The notes under the pieces are model-generated. The model saw nothing but the letters and a program-made list of their open reading frames with translations. It was not told where the DNA came from and did not search any database. 64,000 nucleotides of DNA from Buddleja alternifolia (Eukaryota > Streptophyta > Magnoliopsida > Lamiales > Scrophulariaceae): assembly GCA_019426215.1 (NCBI GenBank), contig CM033406.1, positions 6,897,001 through 6,961,000 on the forward strand, given 5' to 3'. The position numbers and the translations under genes were made by a program. Positions 45,588-57,950 of the stretch are shown here, piece by piece. Within the stretch, counting starts at the first letter, position 1, and each line of letters starts with the position of its first letter.

Positions 45588-45605
45588 CTTGGGTTGCCTC
45601 CTAAG
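45588..45605 (-). other. Conserved hairpin after the protease frame (element 2)
   Basis: Minus strand CTTAGG-AGGCAA-CCCAAG: same loop as at 37300-37317, stem with one fully compensated pair change (G-C to T-A) and one A-C mismatch. GTCAAGCTAATGACTATA precedes it, as in element 1. Confidence 0.65.
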
Positions 45606-45650
45606 AAGCACTTGTGTATAGTCATTAGCTTGACTTTTGTGCTTTAAGGT

Positions 45651-46400
45651 TCAAATAAGTGGCCCATTTAGAACGACAATATCCTTGTCATTCCTCCTTT
45701 TTTTCTTATGTCCCACTTGTCTCCACTCATATTGCAGTGTTTTGCGAGTAGCCCCTCGCTTTGGATCGGTCTTATCGATCTCGTGAACACGTTGATGTGG
45801 TGGAATGTACTTCATGCATAAGTCCTCCTTCCTCACCTCGTCTTGGTTCTCATTAGGGACCTCATCCTCCAACTCAAGAGTGCCCTTAATCTTATCACTT
45901 GCACCTTTCTCGTCCAGCAAAGGGTTTATAATATTGACATTTAAACAAGTAAGAACATCCATGGATGGTTTCATGTTTTTATGAGCATCGAATATCACTT
46001 TTTCATCTCCTTTTTTTAATGTCAATTTACCCTTTCCCATGTCAATCTTGGCATTTCTAGTGGCTAGGAAAGGTCTTCCTAGGATCAAGGGGACGTCACT
46101 ATCTCTATCCACCTCAAGAACCACAAAGTCAACCGATAAAAGAACTTGTCGACTTGTACAATGACATCCTCAATAATGCCCTTTGGTCTCTTGATACAGC
46201 GGTCCACCAATTGTAGAGACATAGATGTGGGTTTGGGATTCCCTAGGTCGAGTTGCTTGAAGATAGAGTAGGGAGAAGATTGATACTCGCTCCCGAATCG
46301 TAAAGCACCTTTTTCAACGTAAGATGGCCAATAGTGCATGGTATGGTAAGACTCCCCGGGTCCTTGAGCTTGCGAGGCAATTTTTTGAGTAAGACGGCGG
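45651..46400 (-). pseudogene. Protease region of element 2 with an unrelated basic tail
   Basis: Across three frames the minus strand reads an Athila aspartic protease: [54 protein letters not shown]. Two frameshifts lie between 46260 and 46100. Instead of RT, the frame continues about 90 residues to a basic end (KYIPPHQRVHE, YEWRQVGHKKKRRNDKD) and stops at 45651, 46 bases before the hairpin. The tail has no match in element 1's pol. It may be a remodelled junction after loss of RT-RH-IN. Confidence 0.75.
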
Positions 46401-48252
46401 AGCACTCCTCGGTTAGACAAACCATTTCATTTTCCTCCCACTTTTGCTTGTTGGATAGAATATCCTTGAAGAACTTAATATAGTTTGGCATTTGCAAGAT
46501 AGCGTCCACAAAAGGAATATTTATCCTCACCTCACGAAGCATGGACAAAATACGGAGGAAACTCGGATCCATCTCCTTCTTTTTCTTCTTCTGTGCATTT
46601 GGGAAGGGAAGACGGATCTCAATGGAAGGAGGAGGAGTTGGAGTCGAGGAACCATGACTAGAAGAAACAGGGTGTGGCGCTTGGGCGTTGATATCAGCGC
46701 CAGGGCGTGGGATCGTCGACGCCTTGGCACGATCTTGATGGCTCTCGGACGCGGATGTGCACACTAATTCTTTCTGCTGTGTAGTGACCACGCCGTCTGA
46801 ATCACGCCTAGGCGCAGCGGTGCTTAACAAATTTTCATTGCTGGGTGTTACCGGCACTTGGGCGCCATCTGAGGGGCACTTGGGCGTCGATATGCGAACA
46901 AAATCACTTTCCACTTGTTTCCCACTTCTCAAAATAATTGCATAGCATTGTTCTTTCGGGTTCTTCTCTGTGTTGCTTGGTAGAGTTCTCGGGGCTCTTG
47001 CACTAATCGCGTTGGAGATTTGACCCATTTTTGTTCGCATATCCTTCATCTCCATGAACATATCCTTCATCATATTACGGAGTTCATTGATCGCCATATT
47101 CGATTTCTTTATTTGAGCATCAAGTCGCTCGTCAATCGTGGGAGGTCGTACTTGCCCTTTCCCTTGTACATTGAGATTGCCTTGCCTTAGAGGTGGGTTG
47201 TTGAAAGGAGGCCTCGTGGCTTGGTAAATGCCCGGCTGTGCGTTTTCTGTGGGGTTTGGCCTCTTTAGGAAGTTTTCAGGTATATGGAAATTGACGCAGG
47301 GTCGGTTATGGTTCCCAATAAAATTTACCTCTCCAACTTCTGGTTCTGGGGCAACCACTTCCTCTATTTCTTGAACACATGCAACCCTTCAATTTGGTGG
47401 ATGAAGCTCATCATCATCCTCGGGATAAAGTTCATACTCCCTAGCCATTTGCTCAAGTTTAATCCACACGGACCTACTATTAAGGCCTAAAAGGTCACCA
47501 CCGGCTCCCGCATTGAGTCGGTGTCGAATCTGAGATCGAACTCCATTATAGAAGTGTTGCACTTGCTCGTCTTGTGTATAATTATGATCAGGGCACTTTC
47601 GAAGCATACCCTTGTACCTTGCCCATGCGGATGCTAAGGATTCGCTCCTTGTCTGTTTGAACCCTTTGATCTCACTTCTAAGCTCATTAATTCTTGATGG
47701 AGGGAAGAATTTTTTAAAAAAATCCTCTACAAGATCATCATATGTTCCAATTGATTGTGGGGGCAACGACTTGTACTAAAGAGTCGCCTCATCCTTCAAA
47801 GAGAAATGAAATAATCGGAGGTGGATGGCATCAAGATCTCATGGATTGAATTGCATAGTAGAGATCACATTCTCAAAGTGATCTAGGTGGTCATGAGGTG
47901 AGTCTCTCGAGTCACCATAAAACGGCTCCGCTTGAACCATCCCAAACATATGAGAAGGAATGTGGAAATGTGAAGTAGCAAAGTCCGGGAGGAAAACGGG
48001 TCCCGGTGTAGTGTGTTCCTGGGGTGGTTGATTACCATGAACCGATGGAGGCGGTGGTGGAGGTGCCGATTGCATAGCTTGGAGTAGATTTTGCAACCAT
48101 TCCCTATTTTCCAAGAGAGTCATATCGGGAAAGTTCCCATTCGGATTCAGATTGAAATTGTGGGCCATTTCTCGAGCTCGTCTACTAGCCCGAAGAACAC
48201 GTTCTATCTCGGGCTCAAAATTGAATAAGGGCTCGTTGGAGGAGCGGGTCAT
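46401..48252 (-). pseudogene. Gag of Athila-like element 2
   Basis: Start MTRSSNEPLFNFEPEIERVL at 48252, similar to element 1's gag start. The gag domain follows (DSPHDHLDHFENVISTM, DDLVEDFFKKFFPPSRINEL, RKCPDHNYTQDEQ, AGAGGDLLGL), then the linker with [20 protein letters not shown] as in element 1 and the pre-protease VRINIPFVDAILQMPNY. Three in-frame stops are seen (after MQFNP, after DEATL, after LHPPN); the first fits CGA to TGA decay. No zinc knuckle is recognised. The linker carries GGCGCC/GGGCGTGG words instead of CCGCGG. Confidence 0.85.
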
Positions 48253-48384
48253 GCACCACAACCAAACCTTTCAATTAACACAAGGAACAAAATTAGAATA
48301 ATACGAAAATAAGAGAAAAGCAAGAAATAAACAACTAAGAATTATGAAAACGAAAACTAAAATGAAAAACTAAAAATAAACAAG

Positions 48385-48402
48385 TCCCTGGCAATAGCGC
48401 CA
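48385..48402 (-). promoter_or_regulatory. Primer binding site of element 2, diverged
   Basis: Minus strand TGGCGCTATTGCCAGGGA differs at three positions from element 1's tRNA-Asp-type site and lies at the same distance from the LTR. Confidence 0.75.
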
Positions 48403-48409
48403 AAAAACT

Positions 48410-49747
48410 TGACACGCTAGAAGCTAACGTGCTTGAATAGCAAGTGCATTAGTCTTGATAGTAATAAGAGTGGACTAAAATTCTGGGTTGTCGAACCACG
48501 GAGACTTGGATTTTAGTTTATGATTTTATAATGGAAAAGAACAACTAAAGTAAAGGTAAATTGAAGGTAAAACGCGTAAGATAAGAACGAAGACACACGA
48601 AGGATTGAAGACCAATTATAAAGGGAGACTAAGGCACATGCTAGGTCCAAATTGCTCAATTATACTTATAAAGGCTCTCATTGAAGGGTTACGCTTATGT
48701 TGCTATGGTGAAAGCTCCTAGGGTAAAGAATAACCGATGTCTCGTGCTAAACTCCTATGATTGAATGATGGTTTCCTAAGTATTTCTACCCGGAAATCTA
48801 ATCACTAAACATGCATTAACGCACTAGAGCTCACTCGATTTAGATCGAACGACTTCACCCGGGAATCTTTACCTATGTCTAGGGCAATTCCTCATTGGTT
48901 GCAGGTTATGGTGTGAATTTCTTGAACCCTAAGTCAATTTTCTCTCGAAATATTCACCTAGGCATAAGATTCTAACATATGGTGATCAAGCATATGTCAA
49001 ACAAGCAAAAACACAAATTCACTTCAACAATCCTCTATTATAAGCATAAATCACAATTTGGCCTTACATGGCCCTAGTCTTACAAACTTAGCTCATAGTT
49101 GATGGCATAAAAGACATAGATGGATTCATACACATATTCATGGACAATAATGAAAATGGAAAGCTATTAAAACTCCCTATGTTGAATTGATGATGGATCT
49201 TCAAGTTGAATCTTCAATCCCCAAGCTAATCTTCCTTCTTGATCTCAAGGTAGGTGAAATTGTGGCTCAATTCCAAGGAAATTCTCCAGAAATCCCAAAA
49301 ATTGAACCCTTGAAATGAGCTGAAAAATTCGCTTTATAGCTTCTAAAAAACAGTTACAGTGCTGCCCGCGCCGCCTATGTAGCAGGAGTTTCTTGGGGGG
49401 AAAGTTGGTCGGCGCCCAGGCTTGGCAAATCTGGAGCTCGGGCGTGGAAGGTACGGCGTCCAGGCATGGGATGTGTGGCTCCTACGCGCCGTACTGCGTG
49501 GCCTGCTTGTTCTACTCTTCGGATGGCGCCTGGGTGTGGCTTAACTGGCGCCAGGGCGCCGATCTGCGAAGCATCGAACTGGAAGTAGTTTGATATGCTA
49601 TCTCGTGCCCTTTTCTTCGTGCATCGTCGCTCAATGCCTAAATTCACTTAACACACATATTAAACATACGAGTGGCACAAATCAAGCTATAAATGGACCT
49701 AAATCTAATAAAAGGGCTAAAATCACATGCAAAAATGACTCCTATCA
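48410..49747 (-). repeat. Right (5') LTR of element 2
   Basis: Plus strand TGACACGCTAGAAGC to GACTCCTATCA, 1338 bp. GGCGCC/GGGCGTGG words at about 49365-49570. Full length, unlike the left copy. Confidence 0.9.
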
Positions 49748-51793
49748 TTTATATTGTCATAACTGTATGATGAAGTCCTTAGAATTTACACATAACTATG
49801 GGGCTTGATATCTCATTGGATGGATATCATAAAACAAGTCTCTAAGGCTGTGATTTTTAAATACTGTCCAAGGTATACAATTGTCAAGATGGGACATTGA
49901 TAATTTGGATAGACTTTTGCTTATGATGCAAACTCTTAATTAGAGAATGTCTCGTTTGATAGACATTAGTGTAGTTGACATAAATGCACATACGCGTGTG
50001 CTTGTTGAGAACAAGTTCACTGATTACCCTACCTGAAACTTCCTAAATTGGAATTATTTCTATTTATAAGTCGAATTAGGAGTTTCTTGATCACAATAGT
50101 GCAATATTAATTCTTTGACTTGAGTCATCACAGTAATCTTGTATATTGACTCACTGCACTTTGACTATTGTGCCAGTTTTTTTACAAGGACACATATGGA
50201 CTGGTGATTGGGTGCAGTGACTCGTATATGGAGGTTGGTGTTGACAACAAAGGATCCATCACTTGTCTAGATGAACAAGTGAATTTTCTATAATATTCAA
50301 AGTGGTTAGACTGAGTTAGTCCTAAGCCAAGGCAAGTAAATAATTAATTAAGAAATGAGTTTTTTGAATTAATTAATCACTAGTCAAACACACTTGAATT
50401 ATTAAGATTGAATTTACAAGGATCTCGACCAATAAGATTCTTCGATTCTTAATTCAATTGGGATATTAGTTGACGGAGGAATCTCACTTGCATGGAATGC
50501 GTGATTGGAAAGGTTCATTTTGAATCGCCTACATCTAAGCCCTCAGGATAAATAGCTAGAAACTTTTCTTTGATTTATGGATATCTTATATTTAATGAAG
50601 ATTAAATGATAAGATGGTTAATTAAAAGTGTTTAATTAATCGAGACAATTTAATTGTCCAAATTAAATCATAAATGTTATGAACCCATTACTAGTATGTT
50701 GGTGAACCTAAAGGGTAACACACAATACTCGGACAAATCTGTTTCTTAACTAAGGAAATTTAATTCAAAGTAGTTGAGTTAATATATTAATTAATTAGAT
50801 TAATTAATTAAGACTTTTTATTTATTCAATAGTTCGATGAATATTTAATTAAATCCAAAAGATGTTTGGTAAAAGTCTAGAAAGCATTTAATTAATTGGA
50901 AGTGACTTTTAATTAATCTAATATGGTAGATTAATTATTAAAAGACTATTTTATTAAGCCTTGGTCAAAAATTTGGTGGAGAAAAATAATTAAAGAGTTT
51001 AATTAATTTTCTTCTAGAAGGAAATAAGATTTCTTAGAGAGAAAGAAAACTAATTAACATACAAGAGTTTTATTTGAGAATTAATTAGTATTTTATTCCT
51101 ACATGGAAAAGATTTAATGTAGAAGAGTTTTACATGGGAAAAAATTGCAATAACCTAGTTCTATAAATAGGACATGTAGAGAACGAAATTTTCATAGCTT
51201 CACAAGCCAAAAAATTTCGTTCCTCTAGTATAGAAAATCGTTTCTCTCTCTCCACATACAAGTTCTTGAGTTCTTGATTATTCATCAAGATCTTGAATTC
51301 AAGAATTCTTCCAAAAATACTTAGAAAAGTAATTTATGCTTTCACCTTAATCCCATATACTATTCCTTAGAGTTAGAATAAACGTTTATCGATCAACCTA
51401 GCTAAAGATTATAAACGAGTGAGTATCCAGGATGTGGATCAACTTTAGTGGAGAAACACTTGGGTCTCTGGAGTGAATCAAGAATCCGATCAAAGGCCTC
51501 TTTGGTGGAGGAATTCGAAATCTTCATCAAAGGGAAAAACAAAGGAGTTGATTCAAAGAATGAGGAGCAAGCTAGGGAGCTCACGTTAAGGAAGAAGAAA
51601 CTCTTCGATTTTTGCGAAAAATCGGATAAGGTAAGATCTTCTATATTTAAGTTTTAAATAACTAGTGTAGAATGCGCAAGCCTATGATACATGATAAGCC
51701 CGTAGGATTAATAAACTCGCATATTTAAATCCTAGAAACTAAAATTTTAATTTTTCGCTGTGCTTAGTCGGGCTATATGTAAATTTTCCAACA
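49748..51793 (+). repeat. 3' part of a copia LTR interrupted by element 2
   Basis: No coding content. A TATA box CTATAAATAG at 51161-51170, a leader with TTTCTCTCTCTCC, and an end ATTTTCCAACA at 51793 mark the U3-R-U5 part of a copia-type LTR. The left part would lie beyond element 2 and is not present. TTAATTAA words dominate 50340-51060. The short frame at 51448-51657 lies in U5 and is not supported. Confidence 0.6.
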
Positions 51794-52917
51794 TTCGACA
51801 CAGGAGGAATTCACTAAAATGAATCACAAAGCTTCACAAAGATAGCTTCAACACAATTGCAAATGTTGAAGGCTTGATCTCGAGTTCCCTGTTCACAAAG
51901 ATTTCAACTCGGGTAAGATCTGCTTCTAACAAGCTTCTCTCACACAGAAATACTGCTTTGTCTTCAACAACTTCGTCACACAGATTAAAGAGGTTGATGG
52001 GTTTTATCAAGGTTTGTTTGATTTGAAAAGTTCTAACACTTTTGGAATATCTCTTTAGAAAACGATGTTTCTTCTATTAAGAGGTAAGAGATATTGGTTT
52101 GGCAATGAAGATGTATAAGCTTAAAAATATTTTGGCTATGGAGGTTTTGAGCTTTTAAGGATGAATATAGATTTCAACAGCGTAAGTGTATATCAAGTTT
52201 TTTGATAATAATTCTCGGTATTTAGGGTTGATCTGTGAGTATCTATTTATATACTTTTCTCGAGATTTGTCCGTTGTACACAAGCAGGAGCGTGTTTAAC
52301 ACGAGGCGCGTGACTTAGTCTTTTCCTGACATCTCCGAAAATTCTACTGCACAGAGTTGGTAGCGGACCTACTTTGAGTTGACAGCCAATGGGGAAGGCT
52401 TATCCGTACGTCAATAGTCCTTATCACATTTAGTGCTCTTATCAAGCATTTAATGCATTTGAATTTAATTCTCGTTGAAATTAAATGTTCGTTGATGTTG
52501 CATTTAAGTGCTTATTGACTTCGGATTTAATTCAGGTGAAGATAGGCGCTTGTAGCATGATCACCTAGAATGATTCTTAGGTATTGATAGTCGCTTAATT
52601 AATCTCTTATCTTCAAAGTCTTCAGACGCTGATCTTCGATATCACTTTGATAGACTCACCTAGAATTCTATCATAGCTCAAGCGCTAGATACTAGTCTAA
52701 AACTATAAAGATAAAAAGCCTTATTGAAAAATTACAATTCGATAAATTTAAACGCTTATACATATTCTAATAAATATAAACTTACATATCTTTCGAGTCT
52801 AACATAAAACCTATCTTGTCATCATCAAAACATCTAATATGAAATTTCTTAACATTTTTTCTCTTTTTGATAATGTCAATACCTTAACTCTTTTATAGTC
52901 CAATAGCTAGAAGCATT
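51794..52917 (-). repeat. C1-family LTR fragment
   Basis: Follows the 21312-22819 LTR in order with divergence: CTCTCACACAGAAATACTG, TTTATCAAGG, TGTCCGTTG.ACACA, GGAGCGTG, CTTGTCATCATCAAAACATC, ATGAAATTTC, then a decayed polypurine tract and 60 bp of 3' UTR. Its outer end is missing. CGCTT words persist. Co-B's LTR is inserted directly to its right. Confidence 0.75.
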
Positions 52918-54598
52918 TGTTGGAAATCCTGGTATCATGCGCAGCGGAATTTAAAAAAAAAATATATCCGGATTCCCAAAGCCAAGATCAATTTGTTGTT
53001 CGTTGATTTTAATTAAAAAGATGAATGCGAAAACTTACCTTTTCCCGTATTCAATCAATCCTCACGAATCTTCAAATCTTCGTTCAACAGTCCATATGTC
53101 CTGTCTCTAGATTATCACGCGTTGGAATTGACCCCAGAAATCTCCATCTCTTTTCTCCATAATGGCAGCTAGGTGAGAGAGAGTGGAAGAAATTTTCTCT
53201 GTGTTGTATTTCTGGTGGAGGAACTGAGTTATGTGATTTTCAACTGTTATGTTTTCTAGCTTGTGTTGGAGGATTAAATAAATCCTCCAACTAAGCCCAC
53301 TATTCACACGCCCCATAGGGCCCAATTGGACTTCTATTGGGCTATGTTGACTTAGTCATCTTAGCCCAACTAATTTAATCTTCTAATATTTAATCCAATT
53401 AAATATATACAGATTAAATTAATTTTCTAATTTATTAATTAACTAAATAATTAATTAATACTCATAGTTGACCTAGTCAACATAATTAATTTAATTATCT
53501 GTGTTTAATCCAATTAAACAACTAATTAAATTAGTTCGTCCAATTAATTAATTTGTCCTTCCAAAGGACAAATTGCCAAAACGTCCTCCAAATACAACAA
53601 TCGATTTCCCGTCTATTCCTATAGCGCAATTCTCTAGGTTCATCTAAATTGACAATGGGAGGATGCTAAAGGATGTGGGTGACACCTAGCTAGCACCATG
53701 GCCCCACATCGTAGCCCAACCGAGTCCGAAATGACTATGTCATTACGAATCTCTAGATTATGAAAAATGTATGAGTATAAGCCCTTCATTGACATATCCC
53801 GATAGAGTGAGAGTCATGGAATATGTCAAACTCACAGAATTCTATACTATGCTCAAGTCTCATAGTAAATGAGATTACCGAACTACCCTTAGTGTCAAAC
53901 ACGGGGTAGTTCATGAGCTTTGGCCAGAGACTTTAATCTCATTTACCTATGATCGCATAGGATACTTCTCGTTTACTTTCGAGACAGTGAATTTCATTTT
54001 GCTAACCAGTTAAGACTACTACTTGCCCATCAAGCCGCACTTCGAGGTCGACCCCACTAACAGGTGAATTGGATTTAACTACTCTAATGATAGACTTGAT
54101 GTCACAAGCACATCTTCAACTTGATTACTCAGGTCAAAGGTTCACGCATACTATCATAATCAGTAATCCAATCATTGACAATCACTGAGTAAAAACCCAT
54201 GTGATCGGATTACTACGAGCCATGTTCGAATACACTAATTCAATCCAATCAATGTATCCAAACTCCCACTATCCCATAGTCTTAGAGTGGCACTTCTTGT
54301 CATAGCACATGTCATACAAGTCCACACGAATTTCAATGCCCATTTGAGATTCTCCAACTTGCGAACCATTTAAGTGATCAAGTACCAAATTCTTCCAGTG
54401 CTCATCTCCTTAATGACTATAAGGAGTGCGAAGGTTGCCTTGTTACACATGGACTAGTTGTTCATTTAAAACTTATAGATGCCATTAATAAATATATGAA
54501 CAACTTGCTAATGCCTTTATATATTTAATAGGTTGTATAATATAAACTAGTGCCCTATTCTCTAAATCCTTCTTGGTATCGAGGTCACAAACCCAACA
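52918..54598 (-). repeat. 3' LTR of copia Co-B
   Basis: Plus strand TGTTGGAAATCCTGG to ACAAACCCAACA, 1681 bp; the minus strand starts TGTTGGGTTTGTGACC. Same family as 4482-6124. Minus-strand polypurine tract AAGTGGGAGAT at about 54599-54609 adjoins it. Confidence 0.85.
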
Positions 54599-54609
54599 AT
54601 CTCCCACTT

Positions 54610-57060
54610 GCACTCTTTGCCAATCGCTATGGTATTCAATACCCATCTTTTAAGATGTTGCTCTAGCACCACCTGTGATAGTGGCCCAGTGAGTGGGACA
54701 ACCGTGTTACCGACTGAGGTTCATTTTTCTGCAAGGCTATAATTTCCCTTTCCAACGATCCATCAAAAGATGTTGTATCTCGCAACATTGTGTCTGGATT
54801 ACTGAGACCCCGGTTCCTTAGCATGTGCATAAGCTTCCTTTCGTCACATTAAATTGATAGTCCAAGCTGTACGCCAGGGACCTATAGAAGTTCCACTATG
54901 AACTTCAAATCGAAACAGTTTCCTTGACAGCCTCCAAGGCTCCAAGGAATTTTTCATAAACATTCTCAGTAGTGGAGTTCTTCACTAGGAATTCTTCAAA
55001 GTTACTACTCCACATTTGAGGTTGAATACAAACCCAAAGTGGAATTATAGTCATCTTGATCAAACTCCAAGTCCGATTAAGTATAACCTTCCACTCTCAG
55101 TTCCCCATGGGCATAGACGACAAGTATATCCTAACTTTTTTTCAAGTACTTCATGATATATTTTATGTCTATTCGTTGCTCTTCCTCATAGGCAAGAGCC
55201 CTTTCTCAGATCATCTATCCTAAATTTATTTAGGATTTATTATAAGCAAAGGGCTTGGGAGGGCCCCATCATCTTATTCGTTATGTCTCCATAAACGCGA
55301 ATTATAAGTATACAAGTGACTTCTCCCAAGTCTTTTCATGGAGAATATGCTCGATGTTTATGTCTTAATCCATGTCAATGAGCCCACATCATTTCCCGTA
55401 AGTAGAGCACTCTCTACATATTGTACCAGAAATGACATCTCGCTCCCACTGGCCTTCTTGCACACATATGGTTTCTTTTCATTTTTGATGATATCATAAT
55501 TCCAAATTATGTCATCAAAGTGAAAATTCCAACTACGAGAGGTCCACTTAAATCAACAAGTGAATTTATACAGCATATAAATCTTATGAGAATCGGCCTC
55601 AGGTGTGAAACCCTTGGGCTGTTCCATATGGATGTCCTCCTTGAAGAATCCATTCATAAACAAGTCTTCACATCCATGTGATTTTCATAATCTTGGTGTG
55701 TTACTATCAAAAGTAAGATTCTAGTGGATTTGATTATAGCCGTGGCAAAGAGGCTTCATCATAGTCAATGCCCTTGTTTTGACTACACCCTTTCGCCATC
55801 AGCCTGGCCTTGCCATTCGAATCAATCTTTCTTTTGTAGATGTACCCGCCTCTGATGAGTGCAATACTCTCGGGGAGATCTACTAAAGTCTAGGATTGAT
55901 TCAAAGACATCTAATCCATCTTCACTTTCATAGCCTTCCACCTTCTTGTAGAGTCCATATCCTCCATCGATTTGTCATGTGTAGAGGGATTGTATCCATG
56001 GTTCGTCTCTGGTACAGCATACAACTTATGCTTTCCTTGTAGCAGACAAGCATCTATCTCAGGCGGCTGAGATACTCTACCAGACCAACTCATTAGTGGC
56101 TGTGTTATAATGGGCTTGGTTTCTTGAATAGTAGTCTCCTAAAGAGTTTTGTTTTGTTCTTATAGAACAAACATTCTGCCTACTCCAATTTCTCGAACGA
56201 TGTTGCCTTCGAGAAAACAGACCTCCAAGGCCATAATGATCCTCTGACCATTATGTAGGTAAAAAGAGTTCTGCCATTGAATCTTTGGGATAACTAACAA
56301 AACATCCTTTTAAGGACTTAGCCTCCAAATTCTTTACCTTTGTCTTTTATATATAGGTTGGGTATCGCCGTACCCTCACGTACTTAGGACTAGGCTTCCA
56401 CTTGTGCCATATCTGATATTACGAATAAATTTGAAGGGACATCTATTCAAGATTCACCCATGAGCAGCGCATGACTCACTATGAATTGGGCAATTCCATG
56501 TAGTTTAGCATAGAATGAGTCATGTCCAACAATGCCTCGTTCTTGCGTACTACTGCCTTATTAAATTGTAGAGTCGCTGGAAGTGTCAGCTGTGAAACTA
56601 TGCTCGTTCTTTTAAGAACATGTCAAATTAGGTAATCATATACTTGTCACTGCGATCCAATCGTAGTGCCCTTATATGACATGCATTTTCAACCATAGAC
56701 GTCAGTATGCACCAAACTTTAAAACTTGAGTACCCCTTTAATAATTTCCCAGTGAAGGGAGATTTGGCCATCCTATCCTTGAGATGAGATTCTTAAGTTT
56801 GGATAGGGATCCAATCCCAATGGGTTTTTACCACCATGTTTCTCCTAACTCATGAATCTTATGCTCTTAAGGCATAACCTAATCTTAGGTGCCAAACAAT
56901 TTCTCTAGTTTGTCTCTAGCATACTACGCTCTTTAGTATATATGTTCATAGTACACTAATTCCGAATTTTTAAATCGTTGTTAACAACTTTTAGTAAGGA
57001 TGCATTGTTCCTGCATTTATTTCCAAAATGAATGTCAGGTAAGTTATTACCAAACTTAAA
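54610..57060 (-). pseudogene. Copia Co-B pol remnant (IN, RT, RNase H)
   Basis: Minus strand from right to left shows decayed integrase (LLDMTHSMLNYMELP, preceded by FLKERA), then RT (GYIYKRKIDSNGKA, MDVKTCLW, MEQPKGFTPEADSHKIYML) and an RNase H tail homologous to 3770-4470. Stops and shifts occur every few tens of codons. The protease region is hinted at near 57050. Gag and the 5' LTR were not found. Confidence 0.75.
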
Positions 57061-57710
57061 GAAGAATCATTTCTTGACCTAGTCAGGAAATGATAACATT
57101 CTTAGTACCATTTGGAAAAACTAATCAATCATCTAACACTATAAAAAATGTCCGGAATATTTAAAAGAACAAAGTTGGATCCTATGTGGACACCCACGAC
57201 ATAATGTCTGGTTCCACCATAAATCAGCTCTCGTTTTTTCAGCTTTTCACTTCTTTCTACTTCTTCAATCATGAGCACTAATCAAGAAATCAGAATATAA
57301 GAAGCTGAGAAAACAGGTCATAAAACACTAGTTTTTAAAATAGTTCTATATCCGGTGCGCCTCATACAATAGCCCTACTCGTCGTCCCATACTTAGACTT
57401 GAGTAATGCTTTCTTCAAGCATATAATTCAACTACTCTTAAACTGAGGAACATCCTCAAGTTCCAAGTCAGTTGATTTGGCTAGGCCAATGTTGACAAAA
57501 ATTATCCAGCATATTTAACTAAATAGGTTTTTATCTAAGAGAGATATAAACTAAAGCAAAAAATTAAACCAAGATTTCAATTAAGTGTTTATATTGTACA
57601 CTAGTAAAAATTAGGACTTTAATTTTACTTGGCTCCCACTACATTTTTCGAAACATTGTACTCCCACTGCAATTTTCGAAAATCTCATTGGATAAATTTC
57701 GTAGTGAGTT

Positions 57711-57950
57711 CTTTAAATGGTTAAGTGGGTTGCAACCCTTTAACGATATTTGACCCACTAACCTTTTAAAGTGGTGTCTAACACCAATCTATCCAATAGA
57801 TGGTTCAATCTTCTTTTCCGATAATTCACCAAACCGCAACCCTTTAATGATATATAATTCGTGAACTATCTGAGTTCATTCCCACTAACTCCTTATAATC
57901 TAACATTTGAATTTCACCTTGCAACCCTTTAACGATACTTAGGGTGAAAT
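57711..57950. repeat. Three stem-loops with one shared loop and three different stems
   Basis: The 17-mer GCAACCCTTTAAYGATA occurs at 57732, 57836 and 57921. Each copy is enclosed by its own inverted repeat: CTTTAAATGGTTAAGTGGGT with 57753-57771 (18 pairs, one mismatch, one bulge); GATAATTCAC (57820-57829) with GTGAACTATC (57861-57870, one mismatch); ATTTCACC (57911-57918) with GGTGAAAT (57943-57950, perfect). The stems are unrelated in sequence. Position fits the leader or gag region of Co-B, but could belong to the next element. Confidence 0.75.

Larger units (their letters stand above)
42733..49747 (-). mobile_element. Non-autonomous Athila-like element 2
   Basis: Minus-strand order: LTR (49747-48410), primer site, gag (48252 to about 46800), protease (to 45651), hairpin, long 3' UTR with two polypurine tracts, LTR (43967-42733, lacking its last 159 bp). 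RT, RNase H and integrase are entirely missing, so it would need enzymes in trans. Gag and protease are broken by stops and frameshifts. GGCGCC/GGGCGTGG words recur in LTRs and the gag-protease linker. Confidence 0.85.

Noticed and set aside
51448..51657. 69-residue plus-strand frame after an LTR TATA box
   Set aside because: It lies in the U5/R part of a copia LTR, is short, and has no recognised motif.
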